Assembly (NCBI GenBank): GCA_947589595.1 | Contig: CANQBV010000002.1 | Span: 1-64,000 of the forward strand | DNA: 64,000 nucleotides | Reading direction: 5' to 3' | Source: an uncultured Clostridia bacterium | Lineage (GTDB): Bacteria; Bacillota; Clostridia; Oscillospirales; SIG627 | In this document: one piece after another, positions 7,678 to 16,520 of the stretch | Position numbering within the stretch: position 1 is the stretch's first letter | Layout: each line of letters starts with the position of its first letter | Notes under the pieces: generated by a model | Databases searched by the model: none | The model's input: only the letters and a program-made list of their open reading frames with translations | Told to the model about the DNA's origin: nothing | Position numbers and translations under genes: made by a program

Positions 7678-8724
7678 ATGAAACGATTTTTGTGCGGCGC
7701 TTTCTCCGTTCTTTTCTTGCTGGCAAGCTTTGCTTCCTGTGGAAACCGGACTACGGAAAAACTGGGCTATCTTTTGGTAGACGGAGCGCAGGTTTACCCC
7801 GAATCGGTTTTGCAGCTGGACGGGGAAACGATCGGGTTTGATGAATTTCGCTACTATTATTTAAACTACCGCGATCTCTATTTGGAAGAAGACCCGGCGG
7901 CTTTTGAAAGCGAAACAAAGGAAACGGAGTTGAAGAACGAAGTTTTGCAGTCTCTTCTTTACAGCTACGCAGTTCGCTTTCTGGCAAAGGAAAATGGAAT
8001 TTCTCTGACCAAAGAGGAAAAGAACCAGGTGCAGAACGATATTGAAACCACGATCGATTTCTATGGCGGGAGAGACGCTTTTCTGACCATGCTGCACGAA
8101 TCTTACATGTCGGAGCAATACTACCGCGAAATGATGGAATATTCCGCCCTGCATTTAAAGCTGTTCGACACCCTGTTTGCCGAAGGCGGCGCCTGGGCGT
8201 GGGACGAAGAAACTTTCTACCGTTATTACGAAGAGAATTACCTGGCGGTGCAGGTCGTCTACCTTGCCTACCGCGACAATGAAACGGCTGAAAATCACCC
8301 GAAAACACTGGCGCTCTCGCAGGAGATTTATGAAAAAGCCGCCGCCGGCGAGGATTTTTGGGGTCTGATTGAAGCCTATGGAGAAGACTCTGAAATGGAG
8401 GGCTACCCGGACGGGTATTACATTACCGAAGGCGAAGCGGAAAACGTTCTATACGAAGCCTCCAAAGCGCTTGCAATCGAAGCGATCTCCGAGCCGGTCG
8501 CAGGCGGAAGCGGGATCTATATTATCAAGCGCGTGCCCTTGAAAAAGGAACGTATGGACGAAAACAAAGAAACTGCGCTGATGGGCTATACCGATAGCGC
8601 CGGAACCTGGCACAGCGGCGCGTACGATTCGGTCTTTGCCGACCGGTACGAAGCGCGCGCTGCCGAGATCACCGCAACCTTCGGCGAATATTGGGACAAA
8701 ATCTCCAGCCAAAGCATGTTTTAA
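7678..8724 (+). CDS. PrsA/SurA-like peptidylprolyl isomerase lipoprotein
   Basis: Predicted extracytoplasmic foldase or chaperone. The 348-aa product starts with a lipoprotein signal peptide (KR, hydrophobic 4-17, then SFASC with the lipidated Cys at 21). A SurA-N-like helical region (about 45-170) follows, then a divergent parvulin-type domain (about 170-285) with VQVVYLAY, a middle AAGEDFWGLIEAYGED and SGIYIIKRV near the end. These are the usual landmarks of PrsA proteins, but the isomerase core is weakly conserved. The start is the ATG at 7678 with GAGGTG at 7666-7671; a GTG at 7669 overlaps that site and is less likely. No clear terminator follows. Its client proteins cannot be read from the sequence; the next gene encodes an exported wall protein. 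Confidence 0.7.
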   Translation: MKRFLCGAFSVLFLLASFASCGNRTTEKLGYLLVDGAQVYPESVLQLDGETIGFDEFRYYYLNYRDLYLEEDPAAFESETKETELKNEVLQSLLYSYAVRFLAKENGISLTKEEKNQVQNDIETTIDFYGGRDAFLTMLHESYMSEQYYREMMEYSALHLKLFDTLFAEGGAWAWDEETFYRYYEENYLAVQVVYLAYRDNETAENHPKTLALSQEIYEKAAAGEDFWGLIEAYGEDSEMEGYPDGYYITEGEAENVLYEASKALAIEAISEPVAGGSGIYIIKRVPLKKERMDENKETALMGYTDSAGTWHSGAYDSVFADRYEARAAEITATFGEYWDKISSQSMF

Positions 8725-8865
8725 TGTAAAAGCGCGGTATTTTTCCCGAAGGGAAGCAATCGAAAAAATCCGCAGCACGGAATTTTCTGTTTTTTCAAGC
8801 CAAAAAAATCCAAAAAATTGCAAAAAAAATTTAGCTAAATGGCAAAAAAATTTAGCAAAATATTA

Positions 8866-8894
8866 TTGACAAAAAAAACGTTCTGTGCTAGAGT
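8866..8894 (+). promoter_or_regulatory. Promoter of the APPTG-motif surface protein gene
   Basis: TTGACA (8866-8871), 17-bp spacer, TAGAGT (8889-8894), in a very A-rich stretch (8800-8880) that could act as an UP element. It indicates strong separate transcription of the small surface protein. Confidence 0.75.
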
Positions 8895-8936
8895 ATAGGT
8901 ACGAACTAAATTTCAGCGTGGGAGGTATATACCTTT

Positions 8937-9368
8937 ATGAAAAAAGTCTTAACACTTGTTTTAGCTGTATTGCTGGTTGCATGCATCCCGCTCACTGCTT
9001 TTGCTGTTGTCAGTCCGGCCCCCGGAACCGAGCCGAAAGTAAGTGTTGAATCGGACGATCCGAACCATGGCACAGTAAAGAAAGAAAAACGCTCCGACGG
9101 CAAATACGAAATCACCGCTGAGCCCGCTGATAACTATGAATTCGACGGTTGGGTCTTTACCCCGGACAGTGGTTACACCTTTGTTGCGGGTGACAAAAAA
9201 AGCCCGTCTATCATTGTCGATATAACCGGAGACATCGATATCGTTGCTAATTTCAAGCTCAAAGCGAACGTAGCTCCTCCTACCGGTGATTATTCTGTTT
9301 TGTTTGTTTTAGCTGCAGTAATCACGCTGGCCGGTGCAGCATATGCCTACAAGAAAATTTCCGCGTAA
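8937..9368 (+). CDS. Small secreted surface protein with InlB-type repeat and APPTG sorting signal
   Basis: The 143-aa protein has a Sec signal peptide (1-23, ending AFA), one divergent InlB B-repeat-like beta module (about 33-107, with YEITAEPADNYEFDGW and IDIVANF), and a C-terminal sorting signal: APPTG at 113-117, a hydrophobic span at 120-137 and a KK tail. This fits the (S/P)PxTG-type signals used by class B sortases of Clostridia better than LPxTG. A class B sortase gene lies 77 nt downstream, so this is its likely substrate. A strong promoter precedes the gene and a 15-bp-stem terminator follows it, so it is probably made in excess of the sortase. Its ligand or role at the surface is unknown. 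Confidence 0.75.
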   Translation: MKKVLTLVLAVLLVACIPLTAFAVVSPAPGTEPKVSVESDDPNHGTVKKEKRSDGKYEITAEPADNYEFDGWVFTPDSGYTFVAGDKKSPSIIVDITGDIDIVANFKLKANVAPPTGDYSVLFVLAAVITLAGAAYAYKKISA

Positions 9369-9382
9369 CACAGATATCTAAC

Positions 9383-9427
9383 AAACAAAACCTATCCTGC
9401 GCCGTTCGGCAAGGATAGGTTTTGTTT
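9383..9427 (+). terminator. Terminator/attenuator between surface protein and sortase genes
   Basis: A 15-bp stem (AAACAAAACCTATCC 9383-9397 / GGATAGGTTTTGTTT 9413-9427) with a T-rich 3' arm. It ends 18 nt before the sortase start, so sortase expression may depend on read-through. Confidence 0.8.
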
Positions 9428-9445
9428 TTCGAAAGAGGAATCAAT

Positions 9446-10252
9446 ATGGATCAACAGAATAAAAAAAATACCGGAAAAAAATGTTTGCTTTTTTTTCTGA
9501 TTCTGCTGATGGTGCTGATAGTCGCAGCGCTTATTTGGTACGGCATTCGCTATTTCAGCCGCTTTGATCCTTCGCCGTATAAGGCGGAAACCGCCGACAC
9601 GCCCACTTCCACCGAAGCGGAGCCGGAAACGGAACCTGTGTCCGAGCCGGAAACAGAGCTGCCGCCAAACCCCATTGATTTTGACGCCCTGATGGAAAAG
9701 AATCCCGACGTCTGCGCCTGGATCACCGTGCCGAATACCAATATCGACTACCCGATTCTGCAGAGCTCGGATGCGAACGACGATTTCTACCTCAACCACG
9801 GCTTAGACGGCCAATGGGACGGAAATGGTTCTATCTATATCCAACGGCTGAACAACAATCAGTTTTTGGATCGAAACACCGTAATTTACGGGCATAATAT
9901 GCTGAACGGCAGCATGTTCAGAACCCTGCATTATTTCCGCGATCCTGACTTTTTCAATGCAAATGAATTTTTCACGATCTATCTTCCCGGCCATATTTTG
10001 ACCTATCGGATTTTTTCCGCTTACCGGTACGATAACCGTCACATTCTCAGATCCTTTGATTTTTCGGATACCGAAGTCTACCGGGACTATTTAAATTTTG
10101 CGACCAATCCAACCAGTTTGATCCGCAATGTACGGGAGGGAGTCGAGGTCACCACCGACGACCGGATCGTGACCTTGAGCACCTGCATTGGCAGCCAAGC
10201 TTATCGCTATCTGGTACAAGGAGTGCTGATCGATGACCAACCAACCACCTAA
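9446..10252 (+). CDS. srtB: Class B sortase
   Basis: Membrane transpeptidase that cuts sorting signals at T-G and links surface proteins to peptidoglycan. The 268-aa product has an N-terminal membrane segment (about 13-34), a Thr/Glu/Pro-rich linker (45-75) and a sortase B catalytic domain (80-265). The triad is intact: H150 in IYGHNM, C247 in LSTC and R254. The N-terminal helical block (DFDALMEKNPDVCAWI, NTNIDYPILQ) is typical of class B. The start is the ATG at 9446 with AGAGGA six nt upstream. It follows the APPTG surface protein and overlaps the LCP gene by 20 nt. I saw no promoter of its own. In Clostridioides difficile SrtB recognises (S/P)PxTG, which fits the neighbouring signal. Confidence 0.92.
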   Translation: MDQQNKKNTGKKCLLFFLILLMVLIVAALIWYGIRYFSRFDPSPYKAETADTPTSTEAEPETEPVSEPETELPPNPIDFDALMEKNPDVCAWITVPNTNIDYPILQSSDANDDFYLNHGLDGQWDGNGSIYIQRLNNNQFLDRNTVIYGHNMLNGSMFRTLHYFRDPDFFNANEFFTIYLPGHILTYRIFSAYRYDNRHILRSFDFSDTEVYRDYLNFATNPTSLIRNVREGVEVTTDDRIVTLSTCIGSQAYRYLVQGVLIDDQPTT

Positions 10253-11261
10253 AAAAAAGATGGCGCGGTGGAAGCGCGTGCTTCTCATCATCGCCTGCGT
10301 GCTGCTCGCTTTGCTGCTGCTGGTATTTTCCGTGTTTGGGATTCTCTGGCTGAAGGGGCGGAATGCGCTTTTAGGGGGGAACAACGTAACGCTGGAACCT
10401 CCCACCGGGTATGATGTTACGATCGATGACGATCAGACCGTTATCTACAACGGGGAACGGTACCAATACAACCCCAATATGACGACTGTTCTCTGCATGG
10501 GTACTGATAAAAACGCGACAGAAAGCGAGCGGGACCAAGCGAATGGGCAGGCGGACGCTATTTTTCTCGTTGCGATCGACACGGCGAGTGGAAAAACGAC
10601 CGTGATTGCTATTTCCCGCGATATTATGGCGGAGATCAGCATTTACGATCAGAAAGGCAACTTTGTCGGTACCGAGGTACACCAAATCTGCCTTGCCTAT
10701 GCCTACGGAGACAGCCCGGAGGCCGGTTGCAACAACATGGTGACCGCGGTTTCGCGGCTGCTATGCGGCGTTCCGATCAACACCTATTTCAGCATCGACT
10801 GGTCGACCGTTCCGCTTCTGACCAAAAGTGTCGGCGGCGTGACCGTTCCGGCCTACGATAAGGAATGGAACCCCATCGGCGGTACCGTTACCCTGACCGG
10901 GGATGACTCTGTGGATTATTTAAGAGGACGGCGTCACGACGTTGTGACCGCCAACAACAACCGCATGGAACGGCAAGCCTCCTATCTCAAGAGCTTTGCG
11001 GCGAAAGCGATCGAGCAATCCCGCGCCAATCCTTCCTTCCCGCTCAAGCTATTCGATATGCTGGGCAGCCATTCTACCAGCAACATCGACGCCAGCCGAA
11101 TCACCTATCTGAGCACCGTATTTCTGGATAACGGCGCTCAAATGAACTTCCGCTCCGTTGCGGGCGAAATTACAATGGGCGATGATTTTGCGGAAATGCG
11201 TGTGGATCAGCAAGCATTGTTTGAGTTGGTTTTGGAAGTATTTTTTCAAAAAGTACAATAA
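10233..11261 (+). CDS. LytR-CpsA-Psr (LCP) family cell-wall ligase
   Basis: LCP enzymes move polyprenyl-phosphate-linked glycopolymers, such as teichoic acids or capsule, onto peptidoglycan. The 342-aa product has a cytoplasmic basic N-terminus, one membrane helix (about 14-38) and an extracytoplasmic LCP domain (about 80-335). It shows the family marks: TTVLCMGTDK, DAIFLVAID, the conserved SRD arginine (VIAISRDIM), VHQICLAYAYG and DYLRGRRHD. The start overlaps the sortase stop by 20 nt, so the two are translationally coupled. The pairing suggests a wall-assembly unit, although LCP enzymes do not act on proteins. A 40-bp palindromic terminator follows at 11297. Confidence 0.88.
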   Translation: MTNQPPKKKMARWKRVLLIIACVLLALLLLVFSVFGILWLKGRNALLGGNNVTLEPPTGYDVTIDDDQTVIYNGERYQYNPNMTTVLCMGTDKNATESERDQANGQADAIFLVAIDTASGKTTVIAISRDIMAEISIYDQKGNFVGTEVHQICLAYAYGDSPEAGCNNMVTAVSRLLCGVPINTYFSIDWSTVPLLTKSVGGVTVPAYDKEWNPIGGTVTLTGDDSVDYLRGRRHDVVTANNNRMERQASYLKSFAAKAIEQSRANPSFPLKLFDMLGSHSTSNIDASRITYLSTVFLDNGAQMNFRSVAGEITMGDDFAEMRVDQQALFELVLEVFFQKVQ

Positions 11262-11296
11262 TTCCGCCTTTGGGTGACCCAAAATTACTGTCTTCT

Positions 11297-11336
11297 GAAA
11301 AGGCGCCATAGATGCATGCATCTATGGCGCCTTTTC
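11297..11336. terminator. 40-bp perfect palindrome, bidirectional terminator
   Basis: GAAAAGGCGCCATAGATGCA followed directly by its exact reverse complement, with no unpaired loop. It lies between the convergent LCP gene and the unknown membrane protein gene at 11374, so it can terminate both. Confidence 0.75.
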
Positions 11337-11373
11337 CGTAAGCAAAACGATCCGTGAAATTTTTCTTTCAGGA

Positions 11374-12009
11374 TCAGGAATCGAGAAGCTGATATTCCGA
11401 CTTGCCGGGCGTGATCTTTTTGCAGTACGTATCGCCCGTATAGACCTGATAAGAAAAGAGCGGCTGGGTCGAATCCCCCTTTTGGTAGAGACGAATCACC
11501 AGCTCCTCGGCAGAATCCAGCTCCACGCCCTCAAACGCGGCGCGCACATAACGGTAACCGAAGCGATCCTCAAATATCTCATAACTGACGGGAAAAACCT
11601 TGGTTTCCTCCCCGAAAAGCCCCCGCAGCTCCAGGTCATACCCGCAGCCCTCGGAGGAAGGCGGAAGGTGCTTTTTTCGGATCTTTAAAGTCAACTGGAA
11701 GTTTTCGCAATCGGCAAGATACACCGCCCCCTGCGGAATCACGCTTCCTTCCTCGTTCTCCTCGGTGGCAAAATCCACCCGCAAAACCGTGCCGCCATTG
11801 CCGTAATAATAAAGCTCGGCAGCTTTATCGTTCAACAAAATCATATTCTGATAGGCGGAATTGCAGGAAGTGGCAATACGGATGAGCAGGATTGCATAAA
11901 CGACAGCGCTGATTCCGTACAGGATCGTTTTGATTACACGGCGCAGCGGCCATTTTGGCTGCCCTTCATAATAATCGTAGCCGTCCAGGCCTTCTTCTTC
12001 GATTCGCAT
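11374..12009 (-). CDS. Unknown single-pass membrane protein
   Basis: I do not recognise this 211-aa protein. It has an acidic, Tyr-rich N-terminus (residues 1-20), a membrane segment at about 27-48 and a mostly beta-rich extracytoplasmic part. That part contains a Cys pair (CENFQLTLKIRKK and SSEGCGYDLEL) and a PVSYEIFEDRFGYRYVRAAF block, so it may be an all-beta carbohydrate- or wall-binding fold. The start has AGGAGG seven nt upstream. It lies after tpiA on the same strand but is separated from it by a terminator (12021-12051). I saw no promoter in the 50-nt gap, so it may depend on read-through. Confidence 0.7.
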   Translation of the reverse strand: MRIEEEGLDGYDYYEGQPKWPLRRVIKTILYGISAVVYAILLIRIATSCNSAYQNMILLNDKAAELYYYGNGGTVLRVDFATEENEEGSVIPQGAVYLADCENFQLTLKIRKKHLPPSSEGCGYDLELRGLFGEETKVFPVSYEIFEDRFGYRYVRAAFEGVELDSAEELVIRLYQKGDSTQPLFSYQVYTGDTYCKKITPGKSEYQLLDS

Positions 12010-12020
12010 GCAAACCTCCT

Positions 12021-12051
12021 AAAAAGCGGCAGAAAAATTCTGCCGCTTTTT
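12021..12051 (-). terminator. Terminator of the pgk-tpiA operon
   Basis: 14-bp stem (AAAAAGCGGCAGAA / TTCTGCCGCTTTTT) with a 3-nt loop. Read on the minus strand it ends in a T-run, just after the tpiA stop. Confidence 0.85.
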
Positions 12052-12058
12052 TGAGAAC

Positions 12059-12814
12059 TTATTTTGCAGATCCCGCCGCAATGATCACGGCAAAATCCTC
12101 GGGCTTTAAGGCAGCGCCGCCGATCAGGCCGCCGTCGATATCCGGCATAGCCAAAAGCTCCGCCGCGTTTTTGGCGTTCATGGAACCGCCGTACTGAATG
12201 GTGGTTTCCTCTGCCGTTCCGGCGCCGAAGAGCTCGGCGATCAGGCTGCGGATGAATTTGCAAACTTCTTCCGCCTGCTCGCTCGTAGCGGTCAGGCCGG
12301 TGCCGATTGCCCAAACCGGCTCGTAAGCAATGACAACATTGGCCATTTCCTCAGCCGTGAGATCCTTCAGACCCAGGCGCACCTGGCGCTCGATGACGCT
12401 TTCGGTGGTGCCGGCTTCTCTTTCTTCTTTCAGCTCGCCCACGCACAGAATGACCTTCAGGCCTTTGGCAAGCGCGGCTTTGGTGCGCCGGTTTACGGTT
12501 TCGTCCGTCTCACCAAAGTACTGTCTTCTTTCGGAGTGGCCGATGATCACATATTCGCAGCCGGCTTCGATCAGCATATCCGCACTGATTTCGCCGGTGA
12601 AAGCGCCGGATTCCGCCCAGTGGCAGTTCTGCGCGCCCAGCTTCACCGCTGTGCCCTCAATAGCCCTTTTGGCATAGAAAAGATCTACAAAAGGCGGGCA
12701 GATCACAACTTCGCACTGAAAATCCGTGATCTTGGCGATCGCGGCAGCCAAATCGGCCGCCTCGGACGGGGTTTTGTTCATTTTCCAGTTGCCGGCAATA
12801 ATGGTTTTTCTCAT
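12059..12814 (-). CDS. tpiA: Triosephosphate isomerase
   Basis: Interconverts glyceraldehyde-3-phosphate and dihydroxyacetone phosphate in glycolysis. The 251-aa protein has all family marks: the GNWKMNK substrate lysine at the N-terminus, the catalytic His in IIGHSERR, the catalytic Glu in [11 protein letters not shown] and the phosphate-binding YGGSM and [10 protein letters not shown] loops. Usual length. It lies 12 nt after pgk and shares that gene's promoter; a terminator follows at 12021-12051. Confidence 0.98.
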   Translation of the reverse strand: MRKTIIAGNWKMNKTPSEAADLAAAIAKITDFQCEVVICPPFVDLFYAKRAIEGTAVKLGAQNCHWAESGAFTGEISADMLIEAGCEYVIIGHSERRQYFGETDETVNRRTKAALAKGLKVILCVGELKEEREAGTTESVIERQVRLGLKDLTAEEMANVVIAYEPVWAIGTGLTATSEQAEEVCKFIRSLIAELFGAGTAEETTIQYGGSMNAKNAAELLAMPDIDGGLIGGAALKPEDFAVIIAAGSAK

Positions 12815-12826
12815 GGTTTTCTCTCC

Positions 12827-14116
12827 TTATTTATCCTGCAGGCAGGCAATGCCGGGCAGTTCCTTGCCCTCCAAAAATTCCAGAGAAGCACCGCCGCCGG
12901 TGGAAATGTGGGTAATTTTATCGGCATAGCCGAGTTTTTCGATCGCCGCGGTAGAATCGCCGCCGCCGACAATTGAGATCGCGCCGGAATTGGCAACCGC
13001 TTCGGCTACGGCACGGGTGCCGAGCGCATATTTTTCAAATTCAGAAACGCCCATCGGACCGTTCCAGATCACGGTTTTGGCGTTCTTGACCGCCTCCTGA
13101 TAGAGTGCAATGGTTTTCGGACCGATATCCAGACCCATGTAGTGATCCGGCACTTCGCCGATGCCGCAGAACAGATCGGGCGCTTCGTTGGAATATTCAG
13201 CCCCGCAACGGTTATCCAGCGGCAGCAGGAATTTTACGCCTTTCTCCTCGGCCTTTTTCACAAGATCCAGCGCCAGATCCATTTTGTCATCCTCGCAAAG
13301 CGAGTTGCCGATCTTACCGCCCTGGGCTTTGACAAAGGTATAGGCCATAGCGCCGCCGATGATAATGGTGTCGACCTTATCGATCAGGTTGGTGATGACG
13401 CCGATCTTATCGGAAACCTTGGCGCCGCCGAGAATGGCCACAAACGGATGCTCGGGATTTTCCAGAGCGCCTCCCATAAAGGTGATTTCTTTTTCAATCA
13501 AAAAGCCGCATACGGCGGGCATATAGTGGGTAATGCCCTCGGTGGAAGCATGCGCGCGGTGTGCGGTGCCGAATGCGTCGTTTACAAACACCTCGGCAAA
13601 AGAAGCCAATTCTTTGGCAAAGACGGGATCGTTCTTTTCTTCTCCGGCATTGAAGCGCACATTTTCCAGAAGAACCGCTTCGCCGTTTTGCAGCGCGGCA
13701 ACCTTGGCTTTGGCGTCGGCGCCGACGGTGTCGGCAGCGAAAGTAACCTTGCCGCCGAGATATTCGTTCAGACGGTCGGCAACGGGTTTCAGCGTCAACT
13801 TCGTCTGATCATCAAGCGCTTTTTTCAGGTACGCCTCTTTGGCGGCTGCCTGTTCTTCAGCAGGAAGCGCTTCAACAGCTTTCTTTTCTTTTTTTGTCAG
13901 GCCAAAGCCCTCGGTGAAAATGTTGTGCGGTTTTCCCATGTGAGAGCAAAGAATCACCTTCGCGCCCTGCTCCAGCAGATACTGAATGGTGGGAACAGCG
14001 GCGACAATTCTTTTATCGCTGGTGATCTGGCCGTCTTTCATCGGCACGTTGAAATCGCAGCGGACAAAAACTCTTTTCCCGCAAACTTCAACGTCTCTTA
14101 CGGATTTTTTGTTCAT
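12827..14116 (-). CDS. pgk: Phosphoglycerate kinase with an internal insertion
   Basis: Transfers phosphate from 1,3-bisphosphoglycerate to ADP in glycolysis. Recognisable by [16 protein letters not shown] (usually SHLGRP), [12 protein letters not shown], the nucleotide-binding GGAKVSDKI and the C-terminal GGGDSTAA and [13 protein letters not shown]. At 429 aa it is about 33 residues longer than usual. The extra part lies at about 65-105, directly after SHMGKP, and is rich in Lys, Glu and Ala ([19 protein letters not shown]), so it is probably an extended helix pair in the N-domain. First gene of pgk-tpiA, with a promoter at 14158-14186. Function is not in doubt; the insertion may be lineage-typical. 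Confidence 0.97.
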   Translation of the reverse strand: MNKKSVRDVEVCGKRVFVRCDFNVPMKDGQITSDKRIVAAVPTIQYLLEQGAKVILCSHMGKPHNIFTEGFGLTKKEKKAVEALPAEEQAAAKEAYLKKALDDQTKLTLKPVADRLNEYLGGKVTFAADTVGADAKAKVAALQNGEAVLLENVRFNAGEEKNDPVFAKELASFAEVFVNDAFGTAHRAHASTEGITHYMPAVCGFLIEKEITFMGGALENPEHPFVAILGGAKVSDKIGVITNLIDKVDTIIIGGAMAYTFVKAQGGKIGNSLCEDDKMDLALDLVKKAEEKGVKFLLPLDNRCGAEYSNEAPDLFCGIGEVPDHYMGLDIGPKTIALYQEAVKNAKTVIWNGPMGVSEFEKYALGTRAVAEAVANSGAISIVGGGDSTAAIEKLGYADKITHISTGGGASLEFLEGKELPGIACLQDK

Positions 14117-14157
14117 GGAGTCATTTCCTTTCTTTTTCCGATTTGATTCTAAAAGCT

Positions 14158-14186
14158 ATTGTACCACGATTTTCCGGATTTAGCAA
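14158..14186 (-). promoter_or_regulatory. Promoter of pgk-tpiA
   Basis: On the minus strand: TTGCTA (14186-14181), 17-bp spacer, TACAAT (14163-14158), 42 nt ahead of the pgk ATG. Confidence 0.8.
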
Positions 14187-14211
14187 TAGCTGCCGCAAGG
14201 TTTTTCCCGAT

Positions 14212-15357
14212 TCAGGCGATTTTTCGTTTCTTATAGGAAACGAAATTGGTCAGCGCCAAAAAGAGTACGGCAAACGCCAGCTGGATCCCGCAATTGAGGA
14301 AAAACGACGTCAATGCTGCACGGTCAAAATGCTCCACGGCGGTCAGCGCTTCATTGGAATGGATATAGTAATAAGTCGGCAGGAGATGTGCGATTTTCAA
14401 AACCGGCTCCGGCAAAAATTCAGCGGGGACAAAGGCGCCGCACAGGAAGCTGGATCCCAGCGCCACTACGTTCACCACGCCGCCGATGGCGTTTTTATTC
14501 TGTACCAGCGTACCGATGAAAAAGGCAATGGTGGTGGCACAGAGCGTAAACACAAAAGCGTTGACAGCAAAGAAAGCGCCGTGCGCAGAGAACATGGCTC
14601 TGCCGACAAAGAGCAGGGACAGCAGCATATAAAACAGCCACAGGATCAAGGAATAGAGAAGGTTGGAAAGCAGCAAAATGCGGTTGTGCCGGCGCAGATT
14701 CATACTGGAAACCACCGTACGCTTTTGGATTTTCTGTTCGCGGAATGAAGAAAGAACAAAAGCGATGATATAGATCACGCAGGCGAGAATGCTGTAGCTG
14801 GCAAAATTAAAAAAATACGCGCCTTTTTGGAGCGAGGTGGTATCGAGTTCTGTCGTCAGAGAAACCGAGCTTTCCCACGTCAGCGTTTCGCTGATCGCTG
14901 CGATCAGCTCCGTTTCCGTGCGGTCGCTTTGGCGAAAAATACCGGCCGTCTCCCAATAGCGCGAAATGAGCATTTCGGCATAGGCGGCATTGTAATTCGT
15001 GGATTTCCGTACTTCGATGTGCGCGTCTTCCCCTGCCAAAAAGCGCGCTCCGAAGTTCTGCGGAATGGTCAGGATCAGATCGGCATCGTTATAGAAAAGC
15101 GCATCCGCACGGGCGTTTTCGGAATCCTCTACAACAGGCTGATCGGCAAATTTTTCCACATAGCGGGTAAAATCTTGCGCGAGGGCGGAACCGTCGCGGT
15201 CGATCACCAAAATATCCGGCCGCTTGGCGGTAAAGCTTGTGCTGGTTTCCTGCGTTCCCATATTCGAGGCGGAAAAAACCAGCAGGATCATGGTGAAAAG
15301 AATAACCGTCAGTTTATTTTGATTCCATACCCTCCAGAACGTTTTAAATACTGTCAT
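14212..15357 (-). CDS. ABC-2 type transporter permease
   Basis: Membrane subunit of an ABC exporter. The 381-aa product has one N-terminal membrane helix (about 15-35), a large extracytoplasmic domain (about 36-185) and five or six helices in the C-terminal half (from about 190), the layout of YhgE/NatB/DrrB-like ABC-2 permeases. I chose the ATG at 15357 because GGAGG precedes it; it overlaps the previous permease by 14 nt. It is the last gene of the TetR-ATPase-permease-permease operon. The two permeases are paralogous in layout and probably form a heterodimer with the ATPase encoded at 16521. Substrate unknown; TetR control suggests drug or toxic-lipid export. Confidence 0.88.
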   Translation of the reverse strand: MTVFKTFWRVWNQNKLTVILFTMILLVFSASNMGTQETSTSFTAKRPDILVIDRDGSALAQDFTRYVEKFADQPVVEDSENARADALFYNDADLILTIPQNFGARFLAGEDAHIEVRKSTNYNAAYAEMLISRYWETAGIFRQSDRTETELIAAISETLTWESSVSLTTELDTTSLQKGAYFFNFASYSILACVIYIIAFVLSSFREQKIQKRTVVSSMNLRRHNRILLLSNLLYSLILWLFYMLLSLLFVGRAMFSAHGAFFAVNAFVFTLCATTIAFFIGTLVQNKNAIGGVVNVVALGSSFLCGAFVPAEFLPEPVLKIAHLLPTYYYIHSNEALTAVEHFDRAALTSFFLNCGIQLAFAVLFLALTNFVSYKKRKIA

Positions 15358-16519
15358 ATTTCTGCCTCCGAAGGACACACGCCGAAAGTATGATTAAAAC
15401 AGCGGAAAACAAGCAAAGACTTGCCACATTCCACCAGAACCGGGAAAAGGAATGGTAGGCGTAAAGTGCGTAAAAGCCATCGGTGATCATCGCGGCGGGA
15501 TTGAGTTTGTTGACCCAGGGAACATTTTTATCCACCACATATTTCATGGTGATCCCCATCATGCCGGAAAGAAAACAACCAAACATCGTGATCGCAATGA
15601 GAATCCCGGTTTTGCTGTTTTCGCTTGCTTTTACAAGACCGCCCACCGCGATCCCGAGCGCCAGTCCGGCCAGACTCCCGACAACAGCCAAAAGTACGAC
15701 CAGGCCCGAATGACTTCCGAAATCCACTTTCAAAACAAAAATCGTAAAAAGGAACAAAATCGCAAGTCCCAAAAGCTGGGCAGCAAAGCTGGCCGCCACA
15801 CTGGCCAGCACGGTTCTGCCTTTGGAGGCGGGCGAGACGGCAACGCGTTTGCCTTTGTCGGACAAATTCGCCAGATTCTGGTTCAGCGCCGTCATGGCCA
15901 GAATGCCGCCATACAGGCAAGTCATGGCGATCAGGCTATAGTACTCGATCATGACGTAGTCCAGCTCCGAAACCGCCGTTTGCAGAGTATCTTTCTCTTC
16001 GGCAAGGCGCGCTTCGATCTTTTCACGAATCCCGTCGGCGTCGATCGCAAAGTTCCCGGCGGCAAGCTGGGCTTTGATCTCCTCCTGAGACAAGGCTTCG
16101 ACGATCTGCTTTTTCTGCGCGACTTCATCGGCGGCAAATTTCAGGATCGTCTGATCAATTCCTTCGGAATCGAAAGTCAGCAAAACGTTCTCTCCGTCCA
16201 GCTCCAATATGCCCTCGACTTCCCCGTTTTGCAGCCATGCTTTCGCTTCCGGACGGTCGGCGTAGCGAATCTTGAACAGTTGATCCGCGTTGTTTTCATC
16301 TCCCAAAGCAGAAAAGGCTTCACGGAAAAATTCGTTTTCCTGCCAGGAATCATTTTCAATAATTGCAATTGGAAACACCGTCAGTTTTTCACTTTCACTG
16401 ATATTGGAAAACGCCATATGAAACAGGCTCCCCAAAATCAGCGGAAAAGCAAAGGTCCAGAACAAGAGCATCCGGTTACGAAACAGGGTTTTTAAGGAAT
16501 AATGAAACGTATGCAGCAT
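15344..16519 (-). CDS. ABC-2 type transporter permease
   Basis: 391 aa, with the same layout as its downstream partner: an N-terminal helix (RMLLFWTFAFPLILGSLFHM), a long extracytoplasmic domain (about 40-195) and six C-terminal helices. The extracytoplasmic part contains a Glu/Lys-rich helical stretch (REKIEARLAEEKDTL). It begins one nt after the stop of the ATPase gene and overlaps the next permease by 14 nt, so the three are made together. Probable heterodimeric exporter half; substrate not predictable. Confidence 0.88.
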   Translation of the reverse strand: MLHTFHYSLKTLFRNRMLLFWTFAFPLILGSLFHMAFSNISESEKLTVFPIAIIENDSWQENEFFREAFSALGDENNADQLFKIRYADRPEAKAWLQNGEVEGILELDGENVLLTFDSEGIDQTILKFAADEVAQKKQIVEALSQEEIKAQLAAGNFAIDADGIREKIEARLAEEKDTLQTAVSELDYVMIEYYSLIAMTCLYGGILAMTALNQNLANLSDKGKRVAVSPASKGRTVLASVAASFAAQLLGLAILFLFTIFVLKVDFGSHSGLVVLLAVVGSLAGLALGIAVGGLVKASENSKTGILIAITMFGCFLSGMMGITMKYVVDKNVPWVNKLNPAAMITDGFYALYAYHSFSRFWWNVASLCLFSAVLIILSACVLRRQKYDSI

Positions 16520-16520
16520 A

